Assembly (NCBI GenBank): GCA_004555175.1
Contig: SFJE01000006.1
Span: 1 to 64,000, forward strand
Direction: 5' to 3'
Origin: Lentisphaeraceae bacterium
GTDB taxonomy: Bacteria > Verrucomicrobiota > Kiritimatiellia > RFP12 > DVOR01
Length of the DNA stretch: 64,000 nucleotides
A program made the translations under genes and the position numbers. The notes below the pieces were generated by a model. That model worked only from the letters and a program-made list of their open reading frames with translations. It was not told the DNA's origin and ran no database searches. Of this stretch, positions 35,093 to 45,540 are shown piece by piece. The first letter of the stretch is position 1; each line of letters opens with the position of its first letter.

Positions 35093-36154
35093 ATGGAGCC
35101 GCTTCGCCACCTCTACCTGCACTTTCCCTTCTGCTCGGGGCGCTGCCATTACTGCGCCTTCGTCTCCGGCCCCCCGCCCGCACAGCCGCAAGCCTATGTG
35201 GAGGAACTCGTGGCCGAGGCGCGCAGCCGCGGTTTCCCCCTGCCCCTCGGCCCGCTGGAGACGCTCTACTGCGGGGGCGGCACCCCAGCGCTCTTGGGCG
35301 AAAGCGGCTTCCGCCGTCTGGCCGAAAGCGGGCTCTTCACCCTCGCGCCTGGCGCGGAGTGGAGCGTGGAGCTCCACCCCGCCGCCGTCACCGAAGGGCT
35401 CGTTGCCACCCTCGCTGAACTCGGCGTCACGCGCCTCTCGCTGGGCGTGCAGGCCTTCGACGATGCCACGCTCGCGCGCTGTAACCGCCGCCACACCGTC
35501 CGCCAAGCCCTTACGGCCATCGCCCTCGCCCGCGCGGCCATTCCCGATACGGGGATCGACCTCATCGCCGGGCTCCCGGGCGTCACCCCCGCCGAATGGG
35601 CGCGCACGGTCGACCAAGCCCTCGCCTTGGACCTGCCCCACCTCTCGCTCTACGCCCTCTCTATCGAGCCCGGTTCCGCCTGGGCCCAAGCGCCCGAACC
35701 CGACCCCGATGCGCTCTGCGATGCCATTGCCTACGCAGCCGAGCGCTTCACTCAGGCCGGCTACGCGCGCTACGAGGTCTCCAACTACGCCCGCCCCGGC
35801 TTCCGCTGCCGCCACAACCTCAACACCTGGCACGGCGGCGACTACCTGGGGCTCGGGCGCGGCGCGGCCTCGCGTCTGGGCCTCCTCCGCCGCGATGGCA
35901 CCGGCCACGAAGAGCGCCTGAGCGAATGCGACGATGCCCTCGAGCGCGCCCTCACCCAGTTGCGGCTAGACGAGGGTTTCCGCCCCGAAACGCTCCTCCG
36001 CCGATTTCCTTGCCTGACGCCCTGGCGCGAGCATTGGGAGCGCACCCTCGCCACCGCCCGCGCTCACGGCCTGCTCACCCCCGCCAACGCCCCCACCCCG
36101 CGCGGCTACGAAGTCCTGGATGCGCTGGTCCGCGCCCTCTGTACGCACGCGTAA
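35093..36154 (+). CDS. hemW: Radical SAM protein HemW-like
   Basis: 353 residues. The radical SAM cluster is CSGRCHYCAF (Cys at about 15, 19, 22). The substrate side is marked by GGGTPALL and the family-specific HGGDYLGLGRGAAS. HemW is a haem chaperone related to oxygen-independent coproporphyrinogen oxidase. The CxxxCxxC spacing without the extra cysteine typical of HemN favours HemW. It starts 13 nt after scpB. Confidence 0.88.
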   Translation: MEPLRHLYLHFPFCSGRCHYCAFVSGPPPAQPQAYVEELVAEARSRGFPLPLGPLETLYCGGGTPALLGESGFRRLAESGLFTLAPGAEWSVELHPAAVTEGLVATLAELGVTRLSLGVQAFDDATLARCNRRHTVRQALTAIALARAAIPDTGIDLIAGLPGVTPAEWARTVDQALALDLPHLSLYALSIEPGSAWAQAPEPDPDALCDAIAYAAERFTQAGYARYEVSNYARPGFRCRHNLNTWHGGDYLGLGRGAASRLGLLRRDGTGHEERLSECDDALERALTQLRLDEGFRPETLLRRFPCLTPWREHWERTLATARAHGLLTPANAPTPRGYEVLDALVRALCTHA

Positions 36155-36237
36155 CACCCCTCCGTCATCCGCGAGCGTAGCGAGCACCCTCCATTTATGA
36201 TAGACTATCGTCCATTCTCAAGCGTATCGGAGTATTT

Positions 36238-39200
36238 ATGTTAACAACCCTCTTAGACTTCTTTTGCTCGCGCCCTTTTCCAGATATGCCGAGTTGGCGT
36301 AAGCAGTTGCTATGGGCACTACAAGCCTTGGCGTGGGGCTTCATTGCTGCACTCGTAGGCTGGCACTTCGCCGGCGACTTTGCGCTTCCGGGTGAGCATG
36401 TACAGACCTTGGCGGCCTTCTCGGGGGCATCGGCGGTGGATCGTTCGGCCTATCCGCTCCTGTGGCAGGCGGTGAGTCTCTTCCTTGGTGAGTCGCCGAG
36501 CATGTTGGCCTTGAACGGCTTGGGGGCGTGCGTGATGGGCGTGCTCGTGGTCTGCTCTTGGCAACTGGTGCGCTTTTGGGTGCACGATGCGATGAACGAA
36601 GATTCGGTGGCCGGCCCGAGCGCGTGGTTACCGTGCGTGACGGCGCATGTGGCGTGCGCGGTGTTGCTCTTTTCGCTGCCGGGGCTCTACGCGGCCTCGG
36701 GGCTGATGGTGGGAACGTGGAGCCTCGCGTGGCTATTGCTGTGCGTGATGTTGCAGAATCGCTATGCGATGGGCGGCGGGCACCGTCATGCGATGGCGCT
36801 CTTTGCGTTGGTGCTGGGGGTGGCAGTGGTGGAGTCGCCCTGGGTGCTGTTGTGCTTGCCCCTCTTCTTCCTGCGGGCATTGGCCATTGAGTGGCGGCTC
36901 TGGGATCATAGCGCGCGCAATTTGCCGCTTTGGTTTATCGCCCTCGTTGCCAGCGTGGTGGGAATGCTCATCTGGAATACGCTGCGCACCTGCGAGGCGT
37001 TGACGCTGAATGGGGTGGTGCAGACCGAGCTCGCGGTGCTGCGTGTGCACATGGCCGTGCTTTCGGGGATGATTGTGGGGCACCCGTGGCTCTTTATCGT
37101 GGCCGGCGGCGTGCTCTGGCCGCTCTTGGCGTGGATTACCGCGCGCCAGCTGCTGAACAATGGCCGCGCGTGGGGCTTGCTCTTCACGGCGGTGGTGCTC
37201 TCCTTCGCGGGCTTTGGCCTCTTCTGGGGTCTGGGCGGCAAGCTGCCGTTGCCCATCTTCTACTGGCTGGCACAGGGACAGGTTCCGCTCGCCACCGCGT
37301 GGGTGACCTCCGTGGCCGGTGTCATGTTGCTCGCCGGCTGGGGTATTCAGCTCTTTGCCAAAAATCCAAACATCTATGAAGAGCGCGACCGCCGGCATAT
37401 TCCGGCGCATGTCACGGCCATGCGCGTGGGAGCCATCTTCCTGCTGCCCATCAGTGTCCTCGTTGCCGCCATCACCCTGGGCGTGCAGACCCGCCGCTTC
37501 GCCGCGCTCGACCGTGGCATGACCCAGCGCTTCGCCGCCGAGGCAGTCGCCTCCTTGGCCGCCGAACCGCAGCAACCGACCTCCGGCCATGTCTTTGTGC
37601 TCGGGGCCAGCTGGATTGATAACCACCTGCTCTTGGAAGCACAGCGGCGCGGCCAGCCCATTACCCTCTTCTCCATCAACCGCGCGCAGGATAAGCCCTA
37701 TCTTGAGGACCTGCGTCAGCGCCTGCAATCCGATCCGCTCCTCGGCGATGCCGATCGCCTGCGCCTCACGCACCTGCTCGACTACAACTTCCTCACCTTC
37801 GTGCAGGACTTCTTTGTCTCCCAATACAACGCCGCCGAGATCGCTGCGGCCTACGATTTGGCCGATGTTTGGTATGCCGCCAAGTTGCGTCCCATCCCCT
37901 ATGGCACGCTCTACCTCGGCGCCCCGATGGAAGGCGTCGCCGCTGCCGACCCCCTTCCGGCCAACCTTGCCCTGCGCCAGGCCTGGCAGGCGTGCCTCGC
38001 CATCGAGGCCTTGCCGTGGTATGACCTCAGCGCCTCAACCCACAGCGCCATCCGCCACCATATCGCCTTCGTCTCCAACAACCTCGGCACCTACCTCGAT
38101 GACCAGCAGCGCGCCGAGGAGGCCGCCGACTGCTACTTCTACGCCTGGAAGACCGACAAGAGCAACATCTCGGCACTCCTCAACCTCTACGACATCACCC
38201 TCCGTCGCGGCCAGTTGCCCGAACGCCGCGTGGAAATCAATAAGGCCTTCCAGGACTTTATCACCGCCCGTGCCAAGTCCGCCCGAAAGTACGACCTCAG
38301 CGCTGTCGGCCGCTACTACGGCTACATTCGCAACTACGACCTCTTTGTACAGATGGGCTGGGAGTGGGCCGTCAGCAGCGCCCCCGAGTCGGTCCTCGCC
38401 GGTTTACGCAACGCCCAGAACGGCCTGGCCCCCACCGACCCACGCAATGGTGCCGTGCGCGCCGTCGTGGCCGCAGTCTACGAACTGCAGGGGCAGACCG
38501 AGCGCTCCATCGAGAACTATCACGCTGCCGTGCAGATCAACCCCAAGAATGTCGAGGCCCTCCGCGGCCTGGCGCGTCTGGCCATCCAGCAAGGCAAGAC
38601 CGCCGAGGCCGGTCAGTGGCTCGCCAAGGCCGAAGAGGCCGGCGCAGACCAGGAATCGCTAGACATCGACCGCACCGCCTACCTGATGGCGATGGGCGAC
38701 CTGGAGGGCGCCAGCCGCGCCATCGGTCGCTACACCACCAACCACAAGGATTCCGCCGTCGGCTGGGCCATGCTCGGAATGCTCGAGATTGAGAAGGGCA
38801 AGCCCGACAATATCTCCCGCGCCTCCGGCTTCATCCTTCAGAACATCCGCCGCACCGCCCAGGGCCGTGACCTCTACTTCCAGCACGTCCTTGAAGGCCG
38901 TCTGGCGCAGTTCCACGCCCAGGAGAGCGAAGCCCTCTCGCACGATGCCACGCGCATCCCCTCCGAAGTTGCCCGCCAAGATGCCGCCAAACGCGCCATT
39001 CAGCAATGGGAAGACGCCCGACGCCAGTATCGCCGCGCCTACGCCATCCGCCCGAATGTCCGGGGCCTTCTGGAGCTCATTTTGGAGTTCGATCGCCGCT
39101 TAGGAGATCGCCCCGCCGCCGAAGCCGATGCCCTGGCCATCCTGCGCGAAGACACGCGCCACCCCTACGCCAACTTCATCGTAGGCTCCCAGCGCCTGGA

Positions 39201-39645
39201 AGATGGCGAAGTCGAGGCGGCCACCAAGTACTTCCGCGTGGCCGTTGAGGGCACCGAGGAGCCCTCCGCCAGCCTGCTCAACAACTACGCCGAAGCCCTC
39301 ATCCGCGTGGGGCAGAGCGCCAAGGCCAAGGAGGTCGCCCTGCGCTGCATCCAGCTCGATGCCAAGAACTACGCCTCCTGGGCCACCTACGCCCTCACCC
39401 TCGCCCGTGGGGACGAAGCCGCCAAGGCCAAAACCGCCATCGACAAGGCCCGCGAGCTGGCCGCCGAAGCCAAAATCCAGCCCGATCCGCGCATCGGCCT
39501 TGTCGACATCTATCTGGCCCTCAACGCCGGCGACAAGGTGGCTGCCCAGCAGGCCCTCTCCCAGCTCAAGAAGACACTCGGCGCCCAACTCACCCCCTGC
39601 GACACGCGCGATCTGAAGGAACTCGAAGCCGCACTCGCACGCTAG
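36238..39645 (+). CDS. Large membrane protein with C-terminal TPR array
   Basis: 1135 residues. About ten hydrophobic helices fill residues 20-430, in an arrangement reminiscent of GT-C glycosyltransferase-like membrane proteins, though I see no diagnostic catalytic motif. Residues about 530-1120 contain repeated helix pairs of tetratricopeptide type (e.g. GAVRAVVAAVYELQGQTERS, ASLLNNYAEALIRVGQSAKA). A -10-like TATGATAG and GGAG lie upstream. It is followed seven nt later by xseA. A role in envelope polysaccharide or protein assembly is a guess. Confidence 0.65.
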   Translation: MLTTLLDFFCSRPFPDMPSWRKQLLWALQALAWGFIAALVGWHFAGDFALPGEHVQTLAAFSGASAVDRSAYPLLWQAVSLFLGESPSMLALNGLGACVMGVLVVCSWQLVRFWVHDAMNEDSVAGPSAWLPCVTAHVACAVLLFSLPGLYAASGLMVGTWSLAWLLLCVMLQNRYAMGGGHRHAMALFALVLGVAVVESPWVLLCLPLFFLRALAIEWRLWDHSARNLPLWFIALVASVVGMLIWNTLRTCEALTLNGVVQTELAVLRVHMAVLSGMIVGHPWLFIVAGGVLWPLLAWITARQLLNNGRAWGLLFTAVVLSFAGFGLFWGLGGKLPLPIFYWLAQGQVPLATAWVTSVAGVMLLAGWGIQLFAKNPNIYEERDRRHIPAHVTAMRVGAIFLLPISVLVAAITLGVQTRRFAALDRGMTQRFAAEAVASLAAEPQQPTSGHVFVLGASWIDNHLLLEAQRRGQPITLFSINRAQDKPYLEDLRQRLQSDPLLGDADRLRLTHLLDYNFLTFVQDFFVSQYNAAEIAAAYDLADVWYAAKLRPIPYGTLYLGAPMEGVAAADPLPANLALRQAWQACLAIEALPWYDLSASTHSAIRHHIAFVSNNLGTYLDDQQRAEEAADCYFYAWKTDKSNISALLNLYDITLRRGQLPERRVEINKAFQDFITARAKSARKYDLSAVGRYYGYIRNYDLFVQMGWEWAVSSAPESVLAGLRNAQNGLAPTDPRNGAVRAVVAAVYELQGQTERSIENYHAAVQINPKNVEALRGLARLAIQQGKTAEAGQWLAKAEEAGADQESLDIDRTAYLMAMGDLEGASRAIGRYTTNHKDSAVGWAMLGMLEIEKGKPDNISRASGFILQNIRRTAQGRDLYFQHVLEGRLAQFHAQESEALSHDATRIPSEVARQDAAKRAIQQWEDARRQYRRAYAIRPNVRGLLELILEFDRRLGDRPAAEADALAILREDTRHPYANFIVGSQRLEDGEVEAATKYFRVAVEGTEEPSASLLNNYAEALIRVGQSAKAKEVALRCIQLDAKNYASWATYALTLARGDEAAKAKTAIDKARELAAEAKIQPDPRIGLVDIYLALNAGDKVAAQQALSQLKKTLGAQLTPCDTRDLKELEAALAR

Positions 39646-39652
39646 GCGCGCT

Positions 39653-41017
39653 ATGGACATCCTTTCCGTCAGCGCCATCACCGCCCGGATTAAAGACCGG
39701 CTCGAAGAGCTCCCGGCCGTCACCATCGAGGGGGAAGTCTCCAATGCCCGCAAGCCCAACGCTTCCGGGCACTTCTACTTCACCCTCGGAGATGCCGATA
39801 CGCCCCCCGCCGGTCAGGCGCCCGCCAAGCTCAACGCCGCCTTCTTTAAGTGGGCCCAGTTGCGCCAAGGCGATGTCCCCGCCTTCCGCGATGGCGACAA
39901 AGTCCGCGCCACCGGCCGGATCTCCCTCTACGCCCCCCACGGCTCCTACCACCTCAACGTCACCGCCCTCACCCTCTGCGATGGCACCGGCGAACTCCTC
40001 AAGCGCAAGGAGGCCCTCCAACGCCGTCTCCGCGCCGAAGGACTCTGCGAGCCCACCCGCAAGCGCCCCCTCCCGCGCCTCCCCCGCCGTATCGGCATTG
40101 TCACCGCCCCCACCGGAGCCGCCATTCGCGACATCCTCAACATCCTCTCCCGCCGCTACCCGCACCTCCACATTCTCGTGGCGCCCTGCCGCGTTCAAGG
40201 CCCCGAAGCCACCGAAGAGATCGCCCGCGCCATCGAGCTCCTCAACGCGCACTTCGGCCCCGACTCCCCCGAGCCCATCGACGCGATGATCGTCGGCCGC
40301 GGCGGCGGCTCACTCGAAGACCTCTGGTGCTTCAACGAAGAACGCGTGGCCCGTGCCGTCGCCGCCAGCCGCATCCCCGTCATCTCCGCCGTCGGCCACG
40401 AGCCCGACTGGGTCGTCACCGATGATGTGGCCGACCTGCGCGCCCCCACCCCTTCCGCCGCCGCCGAACTCATCTGCGGTTGCAAAGAAGACTTCGACCG
40501 CGCCCTCTCCGCCGCCAAAGATCGCCTCCTCGTCGCCCTCCGCCACGCCTACAAAGAGGCCCGTGCCACGCTCCAGCGCCTCGAACGCGCCCCCCTCATT
40601 GCCGACCCCCTCCGTTACCTCGAAAGCCGCTCCCAGCGCATCGATGCGCTTGATTTGCGCCTAACCGCCGCCCGCGACCGTGCCCTCCACCGCCGCGCCA
40701 CCGCCCTCAACACCCTCGCCTTGCGCCTCGAACGCGCCGGCGCCACCCGCTTCCCCGCCGCCCACCAATCCCTCGCCAAGCGCGCCGAGCGCCTCGCCTC
40801 CACCCTTCAGCGCGCCCTCGACCGCCGCGCCGCCGCCCTTGAGACGGCCGCCGCAAAACTCCAGGCTCTCAACCCCTACGCCGTCCTCAACCGCGGCTAT
40901 GCCATCGTTGCCGACCCCGCCGGGCGCCCCCTCCTTGATCCTGCCGACGCCCCTGCCGGCACCCCCCTCGCCATCCGCCTCGCGAAGGGCTCCCTCTCCG
41001 CCACCGCCCGTGGCTAA
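39653..41017 (+). CDS. xseA: Exodeoxyribonuclease VII large subunit
   Basis: A single-strand exonuclease with XseB. 454 residues: an OB-fold N-terminal domain (about 1-100, EGEVSNARKPNASGHFYFTL), a catalytic domain with GRGGGSLEDLWCFNEE and VISAVGHEPDWVVTDDVAD, and a coiled-coil C terminus. It sits seven nt after the TPR gene. xseB is not adjacent. Confidence 0.93.
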   Translation: MDILSVSAITARIKDRLEELPAVTIEGEVSNARKPNASGHFYFTLGDADTPPAGQAPAKLNAAFFKWAQLRQGDVPAFRDGDKVRATGRISLYAPHGSYHLNVTALTLCDGTGELLKRKEALQRRLRAEGLCEPTRKRPLPRLPRRIGIVTAPTGAAIRDILNILSRRYPHLHILVAPCRVQGPEATEEIARAIELLNAHFGPDSPEPIDAMIVGRGGGSLEDLWCFNEERVARAVAASRIPVISAVGHEPDWVVTDDVADLRAPTPSAAAELICGCKEDFDRALSAAKDRLLVALRHAYKEARATLQRLERAPLIADPLRYLESRSQRIDALDLRLTAARDRALHRRATALNTLALRLERAGATRFPAAHQSLAKRAERLASTLQRALDRRAAALETAAAKLQALNPYAVLNRGYAIVADPAGRPLLDPADAPAGTPLAIRLAKGSLSATARG

Positions 41018-41115
41018 CACGGCCATTGGCGCGGCCAGAAAGAAGGGCGCGCGCGAGGCGGTAAGCGTGGTGCCGTGGCTCGCTCCGCTAGGTCCCCCTC
41101 ACGCGCGAAGGCACT

Positions 41116-41144
41116 TTGCGCCACGTGGGGGTTTATGATATGCT
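41116..41144 (+). promoter_or_regulatory. Promoter of the debranching enzyme
   Basis: TTGCGC (41116-41121), 17 nt, TATGCT (41139-41144). AGAAGGAAG follows before the start codon. Confidence 0.5.
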
Positions 41145-41178
41145 GTGTCCAACACCGATTTAGAAGGAAGCACTGTTT

Positions 41179-44100
41179 ATGAGTTCAATGCGTCAGGAAC
41201 CGGCTTGTGGCACTCAGTTATTGAAGTGGGTGGGCGATGTTTTGGAGGTCAAGGCTTATCGCGAGGGGAAGGGTGCCGGGCGGATGGTGTTCCGGACGAA
41301 TTTGGGGTCGGCGGCGATTCATCAGGCGGAGGTGTTGGCGCATGTGGATGAGGCGCGGCTGATGAGCGGGGATGATTGGCACGATGTGCCGATGGAGTCG
41401 TGCGGGAAGGGGGAGTGGCGGGTGCGGTTGCCGCTGTTGGAGGTGGGGATTTTTGAGGGGAAGATTTGCTTTTTGCCGAATGCGCGGCCGCAGCCGGAGT
41501 GGTTGGATGGGCCGAATATGATTATCAAGGTGGCGCCGGCAAAGAGTGCGGGCGGAAACTTGATTTACGCGGCCTTTGTGCGGCAGTTTGGGGCGCGGAT
41601 GGCTTCGGCGGACGCGGGGCAGGCGTATGCGCGCGAGGAGGCGGTGTTGGACCGAGCGGGTTACACGGTGATTCCGCCGAGTGGGACCTTCCGGCAGCTG
41701 ATTAAGCACCTCGATCACATTCTGGTGCGCCTGGGGTTCCGCCACTTGCTATTGTTGCCCATTCACCCGACGCCGACGACCTTTGCGCGGATGGGGCGTT
41801 ATGGCTCGCCCTTCGCAGGGCGGGACTTCTTGGATATCGACCCGGCGCTGGCGGAGTTTGACCGTTCGGCGACGCCGTTGGACCAGTTTCACGAGTTGAT
41901 TAAGGCGGTGCACGCGCGCGGGGGATCGCTGATGATGGATTTGCCGGCAAACCATACGGGTTGGGCGGCGACCTTCCAGATTCACCACCCCGAGTGGTAC
42001 AAGCGCGATGCGGATGGCGCCTTCCATTCGCCGGGGGCGTGGGGGGTGACGTGGGCGGACTTGGTGGAGCTGGACTACAGCAAGCCCGAACTGCGCCGCG
42101 CGATTGCAGATGTCTTCCTTTACTGGTGCCGGCAGGGCGTGGATGGCTTCCGGTGCGATGCGGGCTATATGATTCCCAAGGCGGCGTGGGATGTGATTGT
42201 GGCGCTGGTCCGCCGCGAGTTCCCCGACACGCTCTTCCTGCTTGAGGGCCTCGGCGGGCCGATGGAGACCACCAGCGCGCTGATCGGTTCCTCGGGGCTC
42301 GACTGGGCCTATTCCGAACTCTTCCAGACCTATGACCGGCGCGAGTTCGAGGCGATGCTCCCGGGGATGATCACCCTCTCCGAGCACCGCGGGCCGCTCA
42401 TCCACTTTGCCGAGACGCACGACAATAACCGCCTGGCCGCCACCTCGCCGGTCTACGCCAAGCTGCGGATGGCCCTCTCGGCGTTGCTCTCGCAGCAGGG
42501 GGGCTTTGGGATTACCGCAGGCGTGGAGTGGTTCGCCCGCGAAAAGATTGACGTCCATGGGTGCGGCGGGCTGAACTGGGGCGCGCAGGACCATGCGTGC
42601 GAGTGGCTCCGGCGGCTAAACACCTTGCTGCGGATTCACCCGCTCTTCGGAGCCGAGACGCGTCTGGAACAAGTGCAGGAGGGCGGCGGGAATATCCTGG
42701 CTGTCATTCGCCGCCGCGCGGGGCACGCGCCGTTGTTGATTTTGGCGAACCTCGATTGGAAGCAACCGCAAAGCGTGGCCTTCCGCAAGGGCGTCTTCCC
42801 CGAGGGGTTGGCGGGCGACTTGCTCTCCGGCGAGACGCTCCACGCCACACCTGAAGGGGTGGACCTCGAGCCCGGGCAGGTGCGCTGCCTCTCGCCGCGC
42901 GCCGAGGATTTGACGATGCTTGAGGGGGCCCTGCGCCAGCGCGGAATTGCCCCAGTGGCCGAGTTGGAGCTGCGCGCCCGCCGCGTGATGGCGATGCGCA
43001 CGCTCCAGTGGTTGGGCGAGAGCGTCGATTGCGAGGGCGACTTGGATGCGCTGTCCGCGCGCTTTGTGGCCGACCCCGAGGCCTTCGCCGCCGCGCCTAA
43101 GACGCGGTGTCCGCGGTTGGTGCGGTTGGACCTGCCCGGAGATATTCACCGCGAGGTGCCGGTGCCGCCAGGCGCGTTGCTCTTCATCACCGCCGCTGCG
43201 CCCTTCCGCGCCCGGATTTGCGGCATAAAGGAGGGGTTGGCCGTCCGCACGCGAGGCGAGGCAATTGCCTTGGCCGATGGACGCTATGGGCTGATTTTGC
43301 CGGTGCGCGCCACGCCCGATTTGCCGCAGAGCGCGCCGAAGAAGACCGAGCGGCTGAACCTCTATGTCGCGATGATGGTACCGGGGGAGAATCGGATTCT
43401 GCGCTCGACGGTCTGGGCGTTGGGGCGCGGCGAGACGGCTGGGCGGATCAAGCGCCGCTTCTCCGGGCTCGAAGTCAAGTCGATGGCCAATGCGCGCTTG
43501 CTGCTGACCAATGGAACCGGCGCGATGGCCCAGGTGCGGCTGAAGTGGGGCGACATCCGCTCGCAGTACGACTGCCTACTGGCCCTGAACCGCCACCCGA
43601 AGGTGCCCGACGATCGGCAGATCTTCCTGACCCGCTGCCGGGCATGGATCCTCTGCAATGGCTTTATCTCGCCGGTCTCAGGGCCGAGCTTGGAGATGGT
43701 GACGGTGGCGCCCGATGGGTCGACGGCCGAGTGGCGGTATGCCGTGCCGTGCGGAATGGGGCGGCGGGTGCCGCTCTCGGTGCGGATGGCGTTGGAGCCC
43801 GGGGCAAACCGGGTGGTCATCCGCTTCCGCCGCGAGAAGCCGGTGGAGGGGGCCTCGCGGGCGCCAGCGGTGTCGGTGGGGCTGGTGTTGCGGCCGGACA
43901 TTGAATGGCGCAACTTCCATTGCAAGACCAAGGCCTACACCGGGCCCGAGGCCAATTGGCCCAAGCAGGTTCAGAACTTTGCCGATGGCTTTGCCTTCAC
44001 CCCCGAGCCGCGTTGCCGCCTGGAAGTGCGTGCCACGGGTTGCGACTGGAATCGGCGCGACGAGTGGAGCTATAACGTGCCCCACCCCGAGGAGGCCGCC

Positions 44101-45450
44101 CGCGGGCAAGAGGCGGCGAGCGACCTCTGGAGCCCGGGCTGGTTCCACATTGAGCTCAACGAGGGCGACGAGACGCTCCTGGTGGCGGGCGAGCCGGCCA
44201 CCGAGCCACCGCGCATCCCCGCCCTTGCCAGCGAACTGCCCTCCGCCCCGTTGGCCCTGCAGAGCGCGATGAAGCAGGCGCTCAAGCAGTATATTGTCCG
44301 CCGCGACGCCCACAAGACTGTGATTGCCGGCTATCCGTGGTTCCTCGATTGGGGGCGCGACACGCTCATCTTCCTGCGCGGGGTCATCGCAGCCAAGGAG
44401 TGGTCGGTGGCGCTCGACCTCTTGCGCGAGTTCGGCCGCTTTGAGAAGGGCGGCACCATCCCCAATATGATCCGCGGGGAGGACGACGCAAACCGCGAGA
44501 CGGTCGACGCGCCCCTCTGGTTGGCCGTCTGCGCCGATGACGCGATTGCCGCGCTGGGCGCCGAGAAGGTCCTGGGGCTACAGTGCGGCACGCGCACGCT
44601 CAAGGAGATCCTCGTCTCTATCGCCGAGCACTACATCAAAGGCACCGTCAACGGCATCAAGGCCGATCCGGAGACCGGGCTCATCTGGTCGCCCGCGCAC
44701 TACACCTGGATGGATACTAACTACCCGGCCGGCACGCCGCGCGTGGGCTACGCCGTGGAGGTGCAGGCCCTTTGGGTGCGGCTGCTGGACCTGCTCGGGC
44801 GCGAGGTGGCCCCCAAGTGGAAGCGCCTGGCCTCCAAGGTCCGCCGTGCCTTCCGCGAGTGCTTCCCGCTCCCGGGAACGGGTCTGGCCGATTGCCTCTA
44901 TGCCGGCCCCGGCGTTGGCGCGCGCCAGGCTGACCCCGATGACGCCCTGCGCCCGAACCAGCTCTATGCCATCACCCTGGGGCTGCTGAAGAACGACCGC
45001 GCCTTGGCCGAGAGCGTCTTGCGCGAGACCGCGTGCCTGCTCCTGCCCGGCGCTATTCGCACCTTGGCCGACCGCCCCGTTCGCCGGCCGTTGCCGATTG
45101 TGCGCGATGGGCAGCTCCTCAACAACCCGCAGGCGCCCTACTGGGGCCGCTACGAGGGCGACGAAGACACCCGCCGCAAGCCCGCCTACCACAATGGCAC
45201 TGGCTGGACCTTCCCCTTCCCGCTCTACGCCGAGGGGCTCTACCTGGTCTATGGCGAAAGCGCCCGCCCGATGGCCGAGGCCTACCTCGCCTCCGCCGCG
45301 ATTTTGTGCGACCAGGATTGCGTCACCCAGCTGCCTGAGTGCGTTCAGGGCAACGCCCCGCACGAGCCCTGTGGCACCGGCGCCCAAGCCTGGGGCGTCT
45401 CCGAACTCCTACGCGTGCTCTGCTTCCTAGATAACTCGCAGCGTTCGTGA
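41179..45450 (+). CDS. Bifunctional glycogen-debranching enzyme (GH13 + GH133-like)
   Basis: 1423 residues. The GH13 alpha-amylase-type barrel is in the N-terminal half, with nucleophile Asp327 (GFRCDAG), acid/base Glu356 (LLEGLGG) and Asp415 (ETHDNNR). A middle beta-rich region (about 600-980) follows. The C-terminal alpha/alpha barrel (about 1020-1420) of the amylo-1,6-glucosidase type has FLDWGRDTLIF and GEDDANRETVDAPLW. This is the two-activity layout of glycogen debranching: glucan transfer plus alpha-1,6 hydrolysis. There is no signal peptide, so it is cytosolic. Together with the small CBM48 protein it points to glycogen storage. Confidence 0.87.
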   Translation: MSSMRQEPACGTQLLKWVGDVLEVKAYREGKGAGRMVFRTNLGSAAIHQAEVLAHVDEARLMSGDDWHDVPMESCGKGEWRVRLPLLEVGIFEGKICFLPNARPQPEWLDGPNMIIKVAPAKSAGGNLIYAAFVRQFGARMASADAGQAYAREEAVLDRAGYTVIPPSGTFRQLIKHLDHILVRLGFRHLLLLPIHPTPTTFARMGRYGSPFAGRDFLDIDPALAEFDRSATPLDQFHELIKAVHARGGSLMMDLPANHTGWAATFQIHHPEWYKRDADGAFHSPGAWGVTWADLVELDYSKPELRRAIADVFLYWCRQGVDGFRCDAGYMIPKAAWDVIVALVRREFPDTLFLLEGLGGPMETTSALIGSSGLDWAYSELFQTYDRREFEAMLPGMITLSEHRGPLIHFAETHDNNRLAATSPVYAKLRMALSALLSQQGGFGITAGVEWFAREKIDVHGCGGLNWGAQDHACEWLRRLNTLLRIHPLFGAETRLEQVQEGGGNILAVIRRRAGHAPLLILANLDWKQPQSVAFRKGVFPEGLAGDLLSGETLHATPEGVDLEPGQVRCLSPRAEDLTMLEGALRQRGIAPVAELELRARRVMAMRTLQWLGESVDCEGDLDALSARFVADPEAFAAAPKTRCPRLVRLDLPGDIHREVPVPPGALLFITAAAPFRARICGIKEGLAVRTRGEAIALADGRYGLILPVRATPDLPQSAPKKTERLNLYVAMMVPGENRILRSTVWALGRGETAGRIKRRFSGLEVKSMANARLLLTNGTGAMAQVRLKWGDIRSQYDCLLALNRHPKVPDDRQIFLTRCRAWILCNGFISPVSGPSLEMVTVAPDGSTAEWRYAVPCGMGRRVPLSVRMALEPGANRVVIRFRREKPVEGASRAPAVSVGLVLRPDIEWRNFHCKTKAYTGPEANWPKQVQNFADGFAFTPEPRCRLEVRATGCDWNRRDEWSYNVPHPEEAARGQEAASDLWSPGWFHIELNEGDETLLVAGEPATEPPRIPALASELPSAPLALQSAMKQALKQYIVRRDAHKTVIAGYPWFLDWGRDTLIFLRGVIAAKEWSVALDLLREFGRFEKGGTIPNMIRGEDDANRETVDAPLWLAVCADDAIAALGAEKVLGLQCGTRTLKEILVSIAEHYIKGTVNGIKADPETGLIWSPAHYTWMDTNYPAGTPRVGYAVEVQALWVRLLDLLGREVAPKWKRLASKVRRAFRECFPLPGTGLADCLYAGPGVGARQADPDDALRPNQLYAITLGLLKNDRALAESVLRETACLLLPGAIRTLADRPVRRPLPIVRDGQLLNNPQAPYWGRYEGDEDTRRKPAYHNGTGWTFPFPLYAEGLYLVYGESARPMAEAYLASAAILCDQDCVTQLPECVQGNAPHEPCGTGAQAWGVSELLRVLCFLDNSQRS

Positions 45451-45540
45451 TGACAGAGGATAGATGACAGATGACAGCGCGCGTTCCGCGGCAAATAAGC
45501 CGAAGGCTTCTGCCATCTGTCACGCGTCTTCTGTCATCTC
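45449..45540. repeat. Heptamer-repeat element, locus 9, carrying a start site
   Basis: The left arm is GATGACA GAGGATA GATGACA GATGACA (45449-45476). The core is GCGCGCGTTCCGCGG. The right arm is inverted TCTGCCA TCTGTCA CGCGTCT TCTGTCA. AGAGGA (45455-45460) and ATG (45471) inside the left arm start the next reading frame. Confidence 0.8.
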
